From NCBI GenBank assembly GCA_000703065.1, contig JNLK01000001.1, positions 3,556,001 through 3,620,000 of the forward strand: 64,000 nt of DNA, given 5' to 3'. The DNA comes from Lachnospiraceae bacterium AC2029. Lineage in GTDB: Bacteria; Bacillota; Clostridia; Lachnospirales; Lachnospiraceae. The notes beneath the pieces are model-generated. The model did not search any database, had not been told where the DNA came from, and worked only from the letters and a program-made list of their open reading frames with translations. Shown here in pieces: positions 34,083 to 42,427 of this stretch (position 1 is the stretch's first letter; each line of letters begins with the position of its first letter). The position numbers and the translations under genes are program-made.

Positions 34083-34178
34083 TGGATAATGCGGAAGAAT
34101 AGAAGAATTCGACGAAAAAACTCCGAAGAGTGCTCTCTGCGGATGTTTATGAAATGAACGAAGAAGGGACGAAGTGAA

Positions 34179-35882
34179 GTGGATTCAACAAAAGTGACAG
34201 GCAGAAACAGGCGTTTCCGCTTTGATATCAAATGGGTGTTTATATGGGTGATACTGGCATTTCTGCTGGTATTTCTTGTATTTCCTCTGCTTTACCTTCT
34301 GTTCCGTGCGTTCTTTATCGACGGGTCCTTCACCTTTGATGCGGTGAAGCGTATCTACAGTTATTTCATGAACTGGGGATGTCTTAAGAACACACTGATC
34401 ACGTCTTCGCTTTCCATGGTGTTCGGCGTTCTGATCGCATTTCCGCTGGCATGGCTTGTGACCCGGACAAATCTCTTCGGGAAAGGTCTGTTTCGGTCGA
34501 TCTTTCTGATGACCTATATGATTCCGCCCTATGTGGGGGCCATGGCCTGGATCCGTCTCCTGAATCCCAAGGTAGGTACCCTGAATCAGGTTCTTCAGAA
34601 TATCTTCGGACTGTCAGAAGCGCCCTTCAATATTTATACCGTGGGCGGGATGGTTTGGGTGCTTACCACATTTTACTATCCCTTTGCATTTATTACCATC
34701 TGCCGTGCACTGGAGCATATGGATCCTTCTCTTGAGGAGGCGGCAAGGATCTCAGGGGCATCACCGATGAAGACTCTCTTTACCGTTACGATCCCCATGG
34801 TGCTGCCTGCTATCGGAGCCTCGGCCATTATGGTCTTTATCGCTGCGGCTTCCTGCTATGGGATCCCGTCTATCATCGGTGCACCGGGGAAGATCTACAC
34901 GGTTACAACCCGGATCGCGGAGTATGTGGCCACGGGAACCGAAGGAGGACTGAGAGACGCCACAGTGCTCTCTGTATTTCTGATGGTGCTCTCCATGGTC
35001 CTTCTCTTTATTTCGAATTTCGTGATCGGACGGAAGGACCGCATCACCATTTCCGGAAAATCCGTGCAGCCGAACATCGTGGACCTTCGGGGCTGGCGGA
35101 TCCCGCTCACGCTTCTGGTGGGACTGTTCGCCATTATCGTGGTTGTGATCCCGATCCTTTCCGTTGTGTTCACATCCTTTACCATGAATATGGGAAAGTC
35201 CGTCTTTGCGGAAGGCAATGCCACCATGAAATTCTGGGGAAATGTGTTCTCCCGGTCTGAGATCCTGAAATCCGCTCTGAACAGCCTGATCGCCGCAACG
35301 GTTGCGGCGACTCTGGGTATGATCATCTGTCTGCTCATGGGATATCTGCTGAAGCGTACGGAAATGAAGGGCAGAAAGATTCCGGATTTCCTGATCGCGG
35401 TCGGCTCAGGAACCCCCAGCGTGGTCATCGGTCTTGCGCTGATCATGACTATGTCCGGACGTTTCGGGATCAATATCTACAATACTCTGATGATCATGAT
35501 CGTTGCCTATATGGTCAAGTATATGGCCATGGGAATGCGGACGGTGGTTCCCGGCTTCTCGCAGATCAGTATGTCCCTGGAGGAGGCTGCGGCCGTTTCC
35601 GGTGCGGGCTGGTTCCGGAGAATGAAGGATGTGGTATTTCCCATGCTTCTTCCCTCCATCGTGGCGGGCTGGTTCCTGATCTTCATGCCGTCATTTTACG
35701 AGCTTACCATGTCCAACCTCCTATACAGTGATCAGACAAAGACCCTTGGTGTGGAACTTTACCTCTATCAGGTGAACAGCAGTCAGCAGACTGCATCGGC
35801 CCTGGCATGTGTTATCCTGCTGATGGTTCTGATCATGAATATCGTCATGCGGAAGGTGACGAAGGGAAAATTCTCGATCTGA
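34179..35882 (+). CDS. ABC transporter double permease (Fe(III)/FbpB or spermidine/putrescine-like)
   Basis: A 567-residue fused permease with two homologous halves, each of about six helices. The cytoplasmic EAA loops are EEAARISGASPMKTLF and EEAAAVSGAGWFRRM. The start is GTG at 34179 after AGAAGGGACG. The partner ATPase follows in 14 bases, but no periplasmic-type binding protein is encoded next to it. FbpB-type iron and phosphonate transporters look like this; the substrate cannot be assigned. The vWA/substrate-binding protein at 48157 is far away and of another type. Confidence 0.88.
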   Translation: MDSTKVTGRNRRFRFDIKWVFIWVILAFLLVFLVFPLLYLLFRAFFIDGSFTFDAVKRIYSYFMNWGCLKNTLITSSLSMVFGVLIAFPLAWLVTRTNLFGKGLFRSIFLMTYMIPPYVGAMAWIRLLNPKVGTLNQVLQNIFGLSEAPFNIYTVGGMVWVLTTFYYPFAFITICRALEHMDPSLEEAARISGASPMKTLFTVTIPMVLPAIGASAIMVFIAAASCYGIPSIIGAPGKIYTVTTRIAEYVATGTEGGLRDATVLSVFLMVLSMVLLFISNFVIGRKDRITISGKSVQPNIVDLRGWRIPLTLLVGLFAIIVVVIPILSVVFTSFTMNMGKSVFAEGNATMKFWGNVFSRSEILKSALNSLIAATVAATLGMIICLLMGYLLKRTEMKGRKIPDFLIAVGSGTPSVVIGLALIMTMSGRFGINIYNTLMIMIVAYMVKYMAMGMRTVVPGFSQISMSLEEAAAVSGAGWFRRMKDVVFPMLLPSIVAGWFLIFMPSFYELTMSNLLYSDQTKTLGVELYLYQVNSSQQTASALACVILLMVLIMNIVMRKVTKGKFSI

Positions 35883-35895
35883 AAGGAGATATTAG

Positions 35896-36687
35896 ATGTC
35901 GGAAATTAAGATTGAACATATAAGGAAATGCTTCGGGAAAGTGGAGGTCCTGAAGGATTTCACGGAGTCCTTTTCGGACGGAGAATTTGTCACCCTGCTG
36001 GGACCCTCCGGCTGCGGCAAGACCACCATGCTTCGCATGATCGCCGGATTTGACAGGCCCACCTCCGGTGAGATCATGATCGGAGGAACTGTTGTTAGTT
36101 CGGATACGGTCTTTGTCCCGCCGGAAGAGCGTGGTCTGGGAATGGTATTTCAGTCCTACGCCGTCTGGCCTCATATGAACGTCTTTAAAAATGTGGCGTA
36201 TCCCCTGAAGCTCAGGAAGATGCCGAAGGATGAGATCCGTGAGAAGGTAATGCGTGTCCTTGAGATCGTTAATATGCAGGATCTGGAGGATCGTACTCCG
36301 GAGGAACTGTCCGGCGGACAGCAGCAGCGTGTGGCACTGGCCCGCGCCCTGGTGGCGGAGCCGAAGGTGCTTCTCCTGGATGAGCCTCTTTCGAATCTGG
36401 ATGCGAAGCTTCGAAATACCATGCGTCGGGAGATCAAGGATCTGCAGAAGCGGCTTGGCATCAGCATCATCTATGTAACACATGACCAGAGCGAGGCGCT
36501 GACTATGTCTGATCGGGTCGTGGTATTAAATGAGGGAGTGATCCAGCAGGCGGGTATGCCCGCGGAGATATTCCACCATCCCGCAAATGCATTTGTGGAA
36601 GGCTTTGTCGCTGATGTAATCCGGGAGCAGATGGCTGATTATTCTTCAATCAGCGGTCCCTTAACAGAGAAGAAGTCGGAGGAGTAG
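35896..36687 (+). CDS. ABC transporter ATP-binding protein (FbpC/PotA-like)
   Basis: Powers the permease encoded just upstream. 263 residues with Walker A GPSGCGKTT, Q-loop FQSYAVWPHM, signature LSGGQQQR, Walker B VLLLDEPLSNLD and switch THDQSEAL. It is shorter than FbpC (~350) and lacks the C-terminal regulatory TOBE region, ending just after GFVADVI. AAAGGAG precedes the ATG. It is four bases from the MazG gene, so the run is one operon. Confidence 0.92.
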   Translation: MSEIKIEHIRKCFGKVEVLKDFTESFSDGEFVTLLGPSGCGKTTMLRMIAGFDRPTSGEIMIGGTVVSSDTVFVPPEERGLGMVFQSYAVWPHMNVFKNVAYPLKLRKMPKDEIREKVMRVLEIVNMQDLEDRTPEELSGGQQQRVALARALVAEPKVLLLDEPLSNLDAKLRNTMRREIKDLQKRLGISIIYVTHDQSEALTMSDRVVVLNEGVIQQAGMPAEIFHHPANAFVEGFVADVIREQMADYSSISGPLTEKKSEE

Positions 36688-36691
36688 ATCG

Positions 36692-37171
36692 GTGTCAGAG
36701 ATAGAGAGATTGAAAGATGTGGTGATTCGGCTACGGGCCGAGGATGGTTGTCCCTGGGACATGGTACAGACCCATGCGAGTCTGAAGACCACCTGTATCG
36801 AAGAGGCGGCAGAGGTGATCTGCGGAGTCAATATCCTGGAGGAGAAGGGAGACCCCGAGAATCTGAAAGAGGAACTGGGGGATCTGCTCCTGCAGGTGAT
36901 GTTCCATGCTGTTATTGCGGAGGAGGAGGGACTTTTCACCTTCGATGATGTGGCCCGGACGGTTTCGGAGAAAATGATCCGACGTCATCCCCATGTATTC
37001 TCCGGCGTGGTCTACGATTTGGATGAGGATCGACATGCGGCCTGGGAACAGATCAAGCAGGCGGAGAAGGCCGGAAAGGAATGGCAGGAGCCATATCTGA
37101 AGGCAGCCATGGAAGAAGCGGAAGAGTTGATAGAGAAAGCAAAAAAGAGGAAGGGTTATGATCAGAATTGA
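36692..37171 (+). CDS. mazG: MazG-family nucleotide pyrophosphohydrolase
   Basis: Hydrolyses non-canonical or excess NTPs to NMP and pyrophosphate. 159 residues, about the length of one MazG domain. Metal-binding acids are in TCIEEAAEVI and LKEELGDLLLQVMFHA (EExxE and ExxD), with RRHPHVF following. The start is GTG at 36692 after GGAGGAG. It overlaps the macro-NADAR gene by 14 bases, so the two are translated together and may work on the same nucleotide pool. Confidence 0.92.
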   Translation: MSEIERLKDVVIRLRAEDGCPWDMVQTHASLKTTCIEEAAEVICGVNILEEKGDPENLKEELGDLLLQVMFHAVIAEEEGLFTFDDVARTVSEKMIRRHPHVFSGVVYDLDEDRHAAWEQIKQAEKAGKEWQEPYLKAAMEEAEELIEKAKKRKGYDQN

Positions 37172-38594
37172 GAAGATTTCGATAACGGAACTGAATACAG
37201 ATGCGATCGTCAATGCCGCAAATGAGGAGCTGCAGGCCGGCGGTGGTGTGTGCGGTGCGATCTTCAGGGCGGCAGGATATAATGAACTTCAGGATGCCTG
37301 CAACAGGATCGGACACTGTAACACCGGTTATGCGGTGATCACTCCCGGGTTTCATCTGAAGGCAAAATATGTCATTCATGCGGTTGGGCCGGTGTGGTAT
37401 GGCGGTGGCAATAATGAACCGGAGTTACTCTACGGCGCATATCAGAATGCCCTGAAGCGTGCCATGGAAGCCGGATGTCACTCCATCGGATTCCCTCTTA
37501 TTTCTGCAGGGATCTTCGGATATCCGATGCAGGAAGCATGGGAGAAGGCGATCGAAGCATGTGCGGATTTCTGTGATGAGAATCAAAACTGGGAGATGGA
37601 GATCGTATTTGCTGTCCTGAGCGATGAGATCCTTGCCGCCGGGAAAAATGAATTACGGCAGCAGGCATCGCATCTGAAGATCGCGGAGAGATCCGACTGG
37701 AAGACGTTGGAAATGCCGGAGGAGAATGAGCATTTCACTCTGAAACGTGACTTTACAAAGGAACAGATGGAGTCTCTGCGTCGGGGGAATATTCCTCAGC
37801 AGCAGGAGGACAAATGGTTCTGGTATATGGATGGGAACACCCTCTACGCATACCGAAGCTGGACCGGAGTTTGCATGTACATCATTACATTTTCCGGGGA
37901 TGGGTACCACAAAGTTGTTGTGAACCGGGATCCGGAGCAATACTTGTGCATAGATGTGCATGAAGACAGGAATAAGCTGAACAAGTTGCTTGACTGGTGG
38001 ACTCAGCCGAAATATGACTATTACAATGAATGGCTGTCAGAGACGGTTGATGCATTGAAAAAGTCCGGTAAGCTGGCAGAACAGCTTTCAATCGCCGGTG
38101 AAAAAGTAGATGCCTTCTTCTTCCATTTGCCCTCAGAACCGAACGGATATCTCAGCAACTGGTATCTGTCTGATTTTTACGTTGGTGATATCTGTTTTTC
38201 GTCAGCTGAACAGTATATCATGTATCAGAAATGCATGATATTCGGGGATGAGGAATCGGCACAGAAGGTTCTGGCCACTAAGGATACGGCAGAGCAGCAG
38301 AGGATAGGAAGAGAGTTGGTCGGATATGTTGATCATGTGTGGGAAGGTCTGCGCCAGTTGGTCGCATTTCGCGGCCTTTTGGGGAAGTTCTCTCAGAATG
38401 CGGAACTGAAACAGAAGCTCATAGATACGAAGGATGCCTGGCTTGTGGAATGTGGTTATCATGATACCATCTGGGCCTGCGGCAGAAGGTTGAATGAAGA
38501 TGAGCGCCTGGATGTGCAGACATGGAGAGGACAGAATATCCTTGGATTTACTCTTATGGAAGTGAGAGCAGTATTGCAGGCGGGAGTAAATTAG
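37158..38594 (+). CDS. Macro domain-NADAR fusion protein
   Basis: A 478-residue protein with two ADP-ribose-related domains. Residues 1-175 are a macro domain (DAIVNAANEELQAGGGVCGA, GFPLISAGIFGYP). Residues ~180-300 hold an unfamiliar region (DKWFWYMDGNTLYAYRSW). Residues ~310-478 are a NADAR domain (NGYLSNWYLSDFYVG, SAEQYIMYQKCMIFGD, WACGRRLNEDERLD, WRGQNILGFTLMEVR). Macro and NADAR domains remove or bind ADP-ribose; NADAR proteins have been linked to guanine ADP-ribosylation reversal. Its overlap with mazG suggests nucleotide or nucleic-acid quality control or defence. No partner ADP-ribosyltransferase is seen in the window. Confidence 0.87.
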   Translation: MIRIEKISITELNTDAIVNAANEELQAGGGVCGAIFRAAGYNELQDACNRIGHCNTGYAVITPGFHLKAKYVIHAVGPVWYGGGNNEPELLYGAYQNALKRAMEAGCHSIGFPLISAGIFGYPMQEAWEKAIEACADFCDENQNWEMEIVFAVLSDEILAAGKNELRQQASHLKIAERSDWKTLEMPEENEHFTLKRDFTKEQMESLRRGNIPQQQEDKWFWYMDGNTLYAYRSWTGVCMYIITFSGDGYHKVVVNRDPEQYLCIDVHEDRNKLNKLLDWWTQPKYDYYNEWLSETVDALKKSGKLAEQLSIAGEKVDAFFFHLPSEPNGYLSNWYLSDFYVGDICFSSAEQYIMYQKCMIFGDEESAQKVLATKDTAEQQRIGRELVGYVDHVWEGLRQLVAFRGLLGKFSQNAELKQKLIDTKDAWLVECGYHDTIWACGRRLNEDERLDVQTWRGQNILGFTLMEVRAVLQAGVN

Positions 38595-38681
38595 TGTCAG
38601 ATCTATGTTATGAGTCTGAAGGAGTAGGTACCCTCCGATTCGACAGATAGGCAGAGCAGTCAGAAGGGACGAGTGAATAAA

Positions 38682-39635
38682 ATGGAACTTTACCAGATTT
38701 TGATCATAGCCGGTGTGGTTGTTACAGCTCTGGTTGTTTTTCTTGTTATTTCAGGTAAAAAGAATAAGTGGGTATCAACGGAGGATTTCCAGACTGCCAA
38801 AGGGAAGCTGAAACGCGATTGTTCTGAAGAGGAATTTGATGCATTTTTCTCTTTCCTGAAAACCTATAAGGGCGGATATGTTCGAAGAAGTGCAGGCCAG
38901 ATCGTGGAGCAGGGATACCTGGGTAAGGAAAAAGGAGATCTTAAGGGCATATTTTTCAATGTGGTATATCCAAACCATAATTTGAGTACCGGAAGGAAAG
39001 AGGAATTCAGACGGTATCTTGTATCTGTCGGTGTAAATGGGCTTGATGAAAGACCATCTTATGAGACGCGGGATAATAAACTGAAGAACAGGGCAACGGA
39101 TGAAGACGAATATCAAAGAAAGGCAGTCGGAAATGCCGGAGAGCAGGCGGTAAGAAATGTGCTGGATCAGCTGGACCCGGAGAAATATGCAGTCATTAAC
39201 GGACCTGTCCTGAAGTTGGAAGGAGTTACCAGGGAATATGACCATATTGTTGTTGGCGTAAACGGTCTTTTCGTCATAGAGACGAAAGCCTTCGGAATGA
39301 CAGATGGAAAGTCGGCCAGAGCATCCCTGTTTATCGATGCGGGTGATAAATGGATCATTCGTAAAAACGGAAATAACAGAGATCTGGAATCTCCGACAAA
39401 GCAGGTCATGGAAGAAAAAAGACATCTTGAGCAGATCACCGAGAGCCTGGTTGAGGTTCATCCTATTCTCGTATTAAGTAATACCCAGCTCTTTGTGAAA
39501 CAAAACATTTCACTTTCGTACGATGTGATCAGACAGGATGCGTTGAAGGATTTTATCGAAGGATATAACGAGATCCTTCGGGAAAATGAGAAATCCCTGA
39601 TCCTTCAGAAGATAGACAGGAGCAGGATCAACTGA
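38682..39635 (+). CDS. NERD-domain protein with N-terminal membrane helix
   Basis: A nuclease-related (NERD) protein of about 317 residues. One membrane helix (ILIIAGVVVTALVVFLVIS) is followed by an uncharacterised region and the NERD domain (GNAGEQAVRNVLDQL, REYDHIVVGVNGLFVIETKAF), which carries the acid/Lys residues of the restriction-like core (E, D, ExK). An in-frame GTG at 38673 is an alternative start; AGAAGGGA lies 12 bases before the ATG. Substrate and role are unknown. It may act at the membrane on incoming DNA. Confidence 0.82.
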   Translation: MELYQILIIAGVVVTALVVFLVISGKKNKWVSTEDFQTAKGKLKRDCSEEEFDAFFSFLKTYKGGYVRRSAGQIVEQGYLGKEKGDLKGIFFNVVYPNHNLSTGRKEEFRRYLVSVGVNGLDERPSYETRDNKLKNRATDEDEYQRKAVGNAGEQAVRNVLDQLDPEKYAVINGPVLKLEGVTREYDHIVVGVNGLFVIETKAFGMTDGKSARASLFIDAGDKWIIRKNGNNRDLESPTKQVMEEKRHLEQITESLVEVHPILVLSNTQLFVKQNISLSYDVIRQDALKDFIEGYNEILRENEKSLILQKIDRSRIN

Positions 39636-39696
39636 TCGTAAATCCGGATCAGGGAACAGGGGGCGCACAGGCGCGGATTAGTGATAGGAGGTCCCT

Positions 39697-40365
39697 ATGG
39701 ATATAAAAAAAGTCATGAAAGAACGTCACAGTGTACGGAGTTTCAAGCCCCTTCCGATTCCGGAGGATCTTCGGGAGAGAATCGATGAACTGGTCTTTGG
39801 ATGCAACAAGGACAGTGGTCTCAAGATCCAGGCCATCTACAATGATCCGGAGTGCTTTGACACATTTCTCGCGCACTACGGGAAATTCAAAAATGCAAAT
39901 AACTACATTGCCCTGGTGGGCAGTAAACGCATGGAGCACCTGGATGAGCTCTGCGGATACTATGGAGAGCGTCTGGTGCTGGAGCTGCAGGACATGGGCC
40001 TTCGTTCCTGCTGGGTTGGCGGAAGCTACGGAAAAGGAAAATGCAAGGCAGACGCTGAGGCCGGTGAGAAGATTGTGTGCGTGATCGCATTCGGATATGG
40101 TGAAAATGACGGCGTGAAGCATAAAAATAAGCCTGCAAGGAAGCTCTGCAACGTGGCCGAAGAGGATATGCCCACATGGTTCCGAAACGGAATGGTTGCA
40201 GCCATGATGGCGCCCACAGCCCTCAACCAGCAGAAGTTCTACATTACGCTGGAGGGAGAAAATGTGAGCATCACATCAAAGACGAGACCGTTTTCAAAGG
40301 TGGATCTCGGGATCGTGAAGTATCATTTTGAGGCTGTGACCGGAAGGAAAGTGACGACGATATAA
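39697..40365 (+). CDS. Nitroreductase-family flavoprotein
   Basis: An FMN-dependent oxidoreductase of 222 residues. The N-terminus has the family signature IKKVMKERHSVRSFKPLPI; later GLRSCWVGG and GMVAAMMAPTALNQQKFYI fit the FMN and dimer regions. GATAGGAGG precedes the ATG. Substrate is unknown; nitro compounds, quinones or flavins are possible. Confidence 0.88.
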   Translation: MDIKKVMKERHSVRSFKPLPIPEDLRERIDELVFGCNKDSGLKIQAIYNDPECFDTFLAHYGKFKNANNYIALVGSKRMEHLDELCGYYGERLVLELQDMGLRSCWVGGSYGKGKCKADAEAGEKIVCVIAFGYGENDGVKHKNKPARKLCNVAEEDMPTWFRNGMVAAMMAPTALNQQKFYITLEGENVSITSKTRPFSKVDLGIVKYHFEAVTGRKVTTI

Positions 40366-40549
40366 GTTGATCAGGGAAGCTTGGTAGTTGGCCGATTTTC
40401 CTTATAGCAACAAAGCAGTGATAATTTCCTCTATGCACTGCAGCACTGTTTCATCCCCACTATGTTTGACGTGAAGTATATGGCGTACCGTTTTCTGTCC
40501 TTCCTGCCTCTGACAGTGATCTTTTGCTGGAATTCGAAGGGATTGATCA

Positions 40550-41053
40550 CTAAATTGCTAACAGCATGATACGGTGAGCAAATTTCAGGTTCACGGCAAC
40601 CCCGATGATCCCAACGATTATGCCTGCGATCAGAGTCACATCGAAGGTCAGTAAAGGCATACATCTGGAGATCAGGAAGATGCTCGGCGGCAGGCTGATG
40701 ATGCTGGTAATGAGACAGGGGATATAACGCTGTATCAGAGCTGCCTGCCCGATATGAATGACTAAGTGCAGGGTAAATCCCACGAGTCCTCCGAACCAGA
40801 GACCATCGAAGAATGTGATATCCGTGAAATCTGCTGCAAGGCAGATCGCGATCAGGACGATCAGTTCCTCATACACAGCAGCGGCAAAACCGGCAGTGGT
40901 GACACCCCGGTAGACCTTCAGCAACCGCTTTGCTCCGGGATATGCCGTAATGACGGCATCGAGATTATTTTGTATCCAGTTTTCCGCACCTACAATCTCT
41001 TCCATGTCGTGGAACATGAAGATCACGGGCAGAAGCCAGATGTATGTACTCAT
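40550..41053 (-). CDS. HXXEE-motif membrane protein
   Basis: A 167-residue membrane protein of the HXXEE family (PF13787), function unknown. The motif is FMFHDMEEI near the N-terminus. At least four hydrophobic segments follow (VYEELIVLIAICLAADF, FGGLVGFTLHLVIHI, CLITSIISLPPSIFLIS, LIAGIIVGIIGVAVNL). The ATG follows AAGGAGG. It is divergent from the TetR-type gene at 41498, and the operators between them make regulation by that protein likely. Confidence 0.8.
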   Translation of the reverse strand: MSTYIWLLPVIFMFHDMEEIVGAENWIQNNLDAVITAYPGAKRLLKVYRGVTTAGFAAAVYEELIVLIAICLAADFTDITFFDGLWFGGLVGFTLHLVIHIGQAALIQRYIPCLITSIISLPPSIFLISRCMPLLTFDVTLIAGIIVGIIGVAVNLKFAHRIMLLAI

Positions 41054-41307
41054 AGATTACCTCCTTATCGAAAGGGACAGCATGTGTGATTGATTCTCAT
41101 GGGACCCCGATCTTTCATGGGCTATACGTGAATCTCGAACTCTAGCCCCCTTGTTCGAACGCCCTTGTAGGAATCGCCCATTTTTCTTACATAGGGACGG
41201 ATTCCGAACCTGAATATCACTGCATGAAAGAGACGCTGCATTAGATGCATTCCAGGATTCGTTCAGCAATTATTTCGGCGTCATCCTTCATATTGCATTT
41301 TCCAAAG

Positions 41308-41403
41308 TGACACACTTGTGTCATTTCATATCCCATGTTACAATGAACAAAATAAGAAGTAAACCATTACACAGAAAGAGACACATTTTAGTGAAAATGT
41401 GTC
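41308..41403. promoter_or_regulatory. Two TetR-type operators in a divergent intergenic region
   Basis: TGACACA-CT-TGTGTCA (41308-41323) and GACACATTTT-AGTG-AAAATGTGTC (41380-41403; 10-bp perfect arms) both carry the ACACA...TGTGT pattern typical of TetR sites. They lie between the HXXEE gene and the TetR gene. A third inverted repeat, GACCGATT-N5-AATCGGTC (41420-41440), follows. The rest of 41054-41497 shows no gene I can support. Confidence 0.65.
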
Positions 41404-41497
41404 ATTTGTCGTATCATGAGACCGATTGTGAAAATCGGTCCTTAGATACATGGTAATGAACTGATCATAACTGTCTGACCGTAAAAAGGAGTATCCC

Positions 41498-42058
41498 ATG
41501 AACGAATCACAGAATCCCTCAGCCCTCCGTTCGAAGCAGGAGATTACGGATGCCCTCCTGAAACTGATGGAGCAGTACCCATACAGTGAGATCAGCGTGA
41601 AGCAGATCGTTCTGGAATCCGGACTGGTTCGAAAAACCTTCTATCGAAACTATAGTTCCAAGGACGATGTGCTGAATGCCTATATCAATTCCGCGATCAG
41701 AGAATATGTAGGCGGGCTGTTGGAACACCCAGAAGATCCTATGGGAGTGATCTTCAGCTTCTGCGAGAAAAACCGGAAGCTGCTGGAACTTCTGAACCGA
41801 AACCGGCTTCTGTACCTTCTGCTGCTCCGTCTGAATGAGGAAATACCAAGGCTTAGCAAAAACGTGGATATGAGCCGAAATCCTTTTGCACATCTCATGG
41901 AAGGAATGGAGCCGGATTACCTGATCGCTTTCAACATCGGAGCGATCTGGAACGTGATCTTTAAATGGGTGGAACGCGGGATGGAGGAACCGCTGGATTA
42001 TGTGCGCAGTACGTTGGAGGAATATCTGCGTCGGATGTCACAAAGAACAGAATCATAA
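41498..42058 (+). CDS. TetR-family regulator
   Basis: A 186-residue transcription factor. The N-terminal helix-turn-helix is ITDALLKLMEQYPYSEISVK, followed by VRKTFYRNYSSKDDVLNAYI; the rest is a helical ligand domain typical of the family (TetR_C_33-like). GTAAAAAGGAG precedes the ATG. Palindromes upstream suggest autoregulation and control of the divergent HXXEE gene. A remnant of an ABC exporter lies downstream, a common target for such regulators. Confidence 0.88.
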   Translation: MNESQNPSALRSKQEITDALLKLMEQYPYSEISVKQIVLESGLVRKTFYRNYSSKDDVLNAYINSAIREYVGGLLEHPEDPMGVIFSFCEKNRKLLELLNRNRLLYLLLLRLNEEIPRLSKNVDMSRNPFAHLMEGMEPDYLIAFNIGAIWNVIFKWVERGMEEPLDYVRSTLEEYLRRMSQRTES

Positions 42059-42101
42059 GGTAAATCATAGGGTTATATGCAGCTCAGGCCGCACAAGTCG
42101 G

Positions 42102-42130
42102 TTGAATAAAGGCCCGATTTTTGGTATAAT
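42102..42130 (+). promoter_or_regulatory. Sigma-A promoter for a short terminated transcript
   Basis: TTGAAT (42102-42107), exactly 17 bases, TATAAT (42125-42130). The predicted start is near 42137, and the transcript meets a terminator at 42261. Confidence 0.75.
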
Positions 42131-42136
42131 TTTCAA

Positions 42137-42261
42137 GGGAATGTTTTGTTAGTGAAAGAGTAGAAGGGGTCGGCAGCTATGGGGGAAAACATTCAGATAT
42201 CAGTTGCATGAGCGTCAGAATCGGCGGGGTTTAAACCCCGCGGGTTTTTGACGCTTTTTTT
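42137..42261 (+). ncRNA. Candidate small RNA or orphan structured leader
   Basis: About 125 bases between a strong promoter and a strong terminator, without a plausible ORF. Inner pairing GAATGTTTT (42140-42148) with AAAACATTC (42186-42194) encloses a purine-rich loop. The terminator is a nested hairpin: GCGTCA/TGACGC (42212-42217/42249-42254) around CGGGGTTTAAACCCCG (42225-42240), ending in seven Ts. Its layout resembles the riboswitch terminator at 27604, but the upstream part matches no aptamer I know. Confidence 0.45.
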
Positions 42262-42270
42262 GCTTTCGAG

Positions 42271-42372
42271 TTGAATAACGTCTATAACCGGACTCATGAC
42301 GAACTGAATAAAAACGGCGGATTCTTTGCGGAGCTTGTAGGACGGCAGAGACTGGATACCGCCGCAGAATAA
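42271..42372 (+). pseudogene. C-terminal remnant of an ABC exporter
   Basis: The frame 42271-42372 reads NRTHDELNKNGGFFAEL then VGRQRLDTAAE and a stop. This matches the C-terminal end of MsbA/multidrug ABC exporters (GTHDELLxKGGFYAELxxxQ). Nothing upstream in this frame encodes the ATPase domain, so only the last ~33 codons remain. A TetR gene just upstream fits an old exporter locus. Confidence 0.65.
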
Positions 42373-42427
42373 TCTGAAAGAAAGGATCATTGGTGTTATT
42401 CATCTGAAAAACACCATAAGGAGAAGC

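Noticed and set aside
41057-41269. Minus-strand frame and tRNA-like T-arm near GTTCGAGATTC
   Set aside because: No acceptor or anticodon stem can be built around it, and the frame has no recognisable protein or ribosome site.
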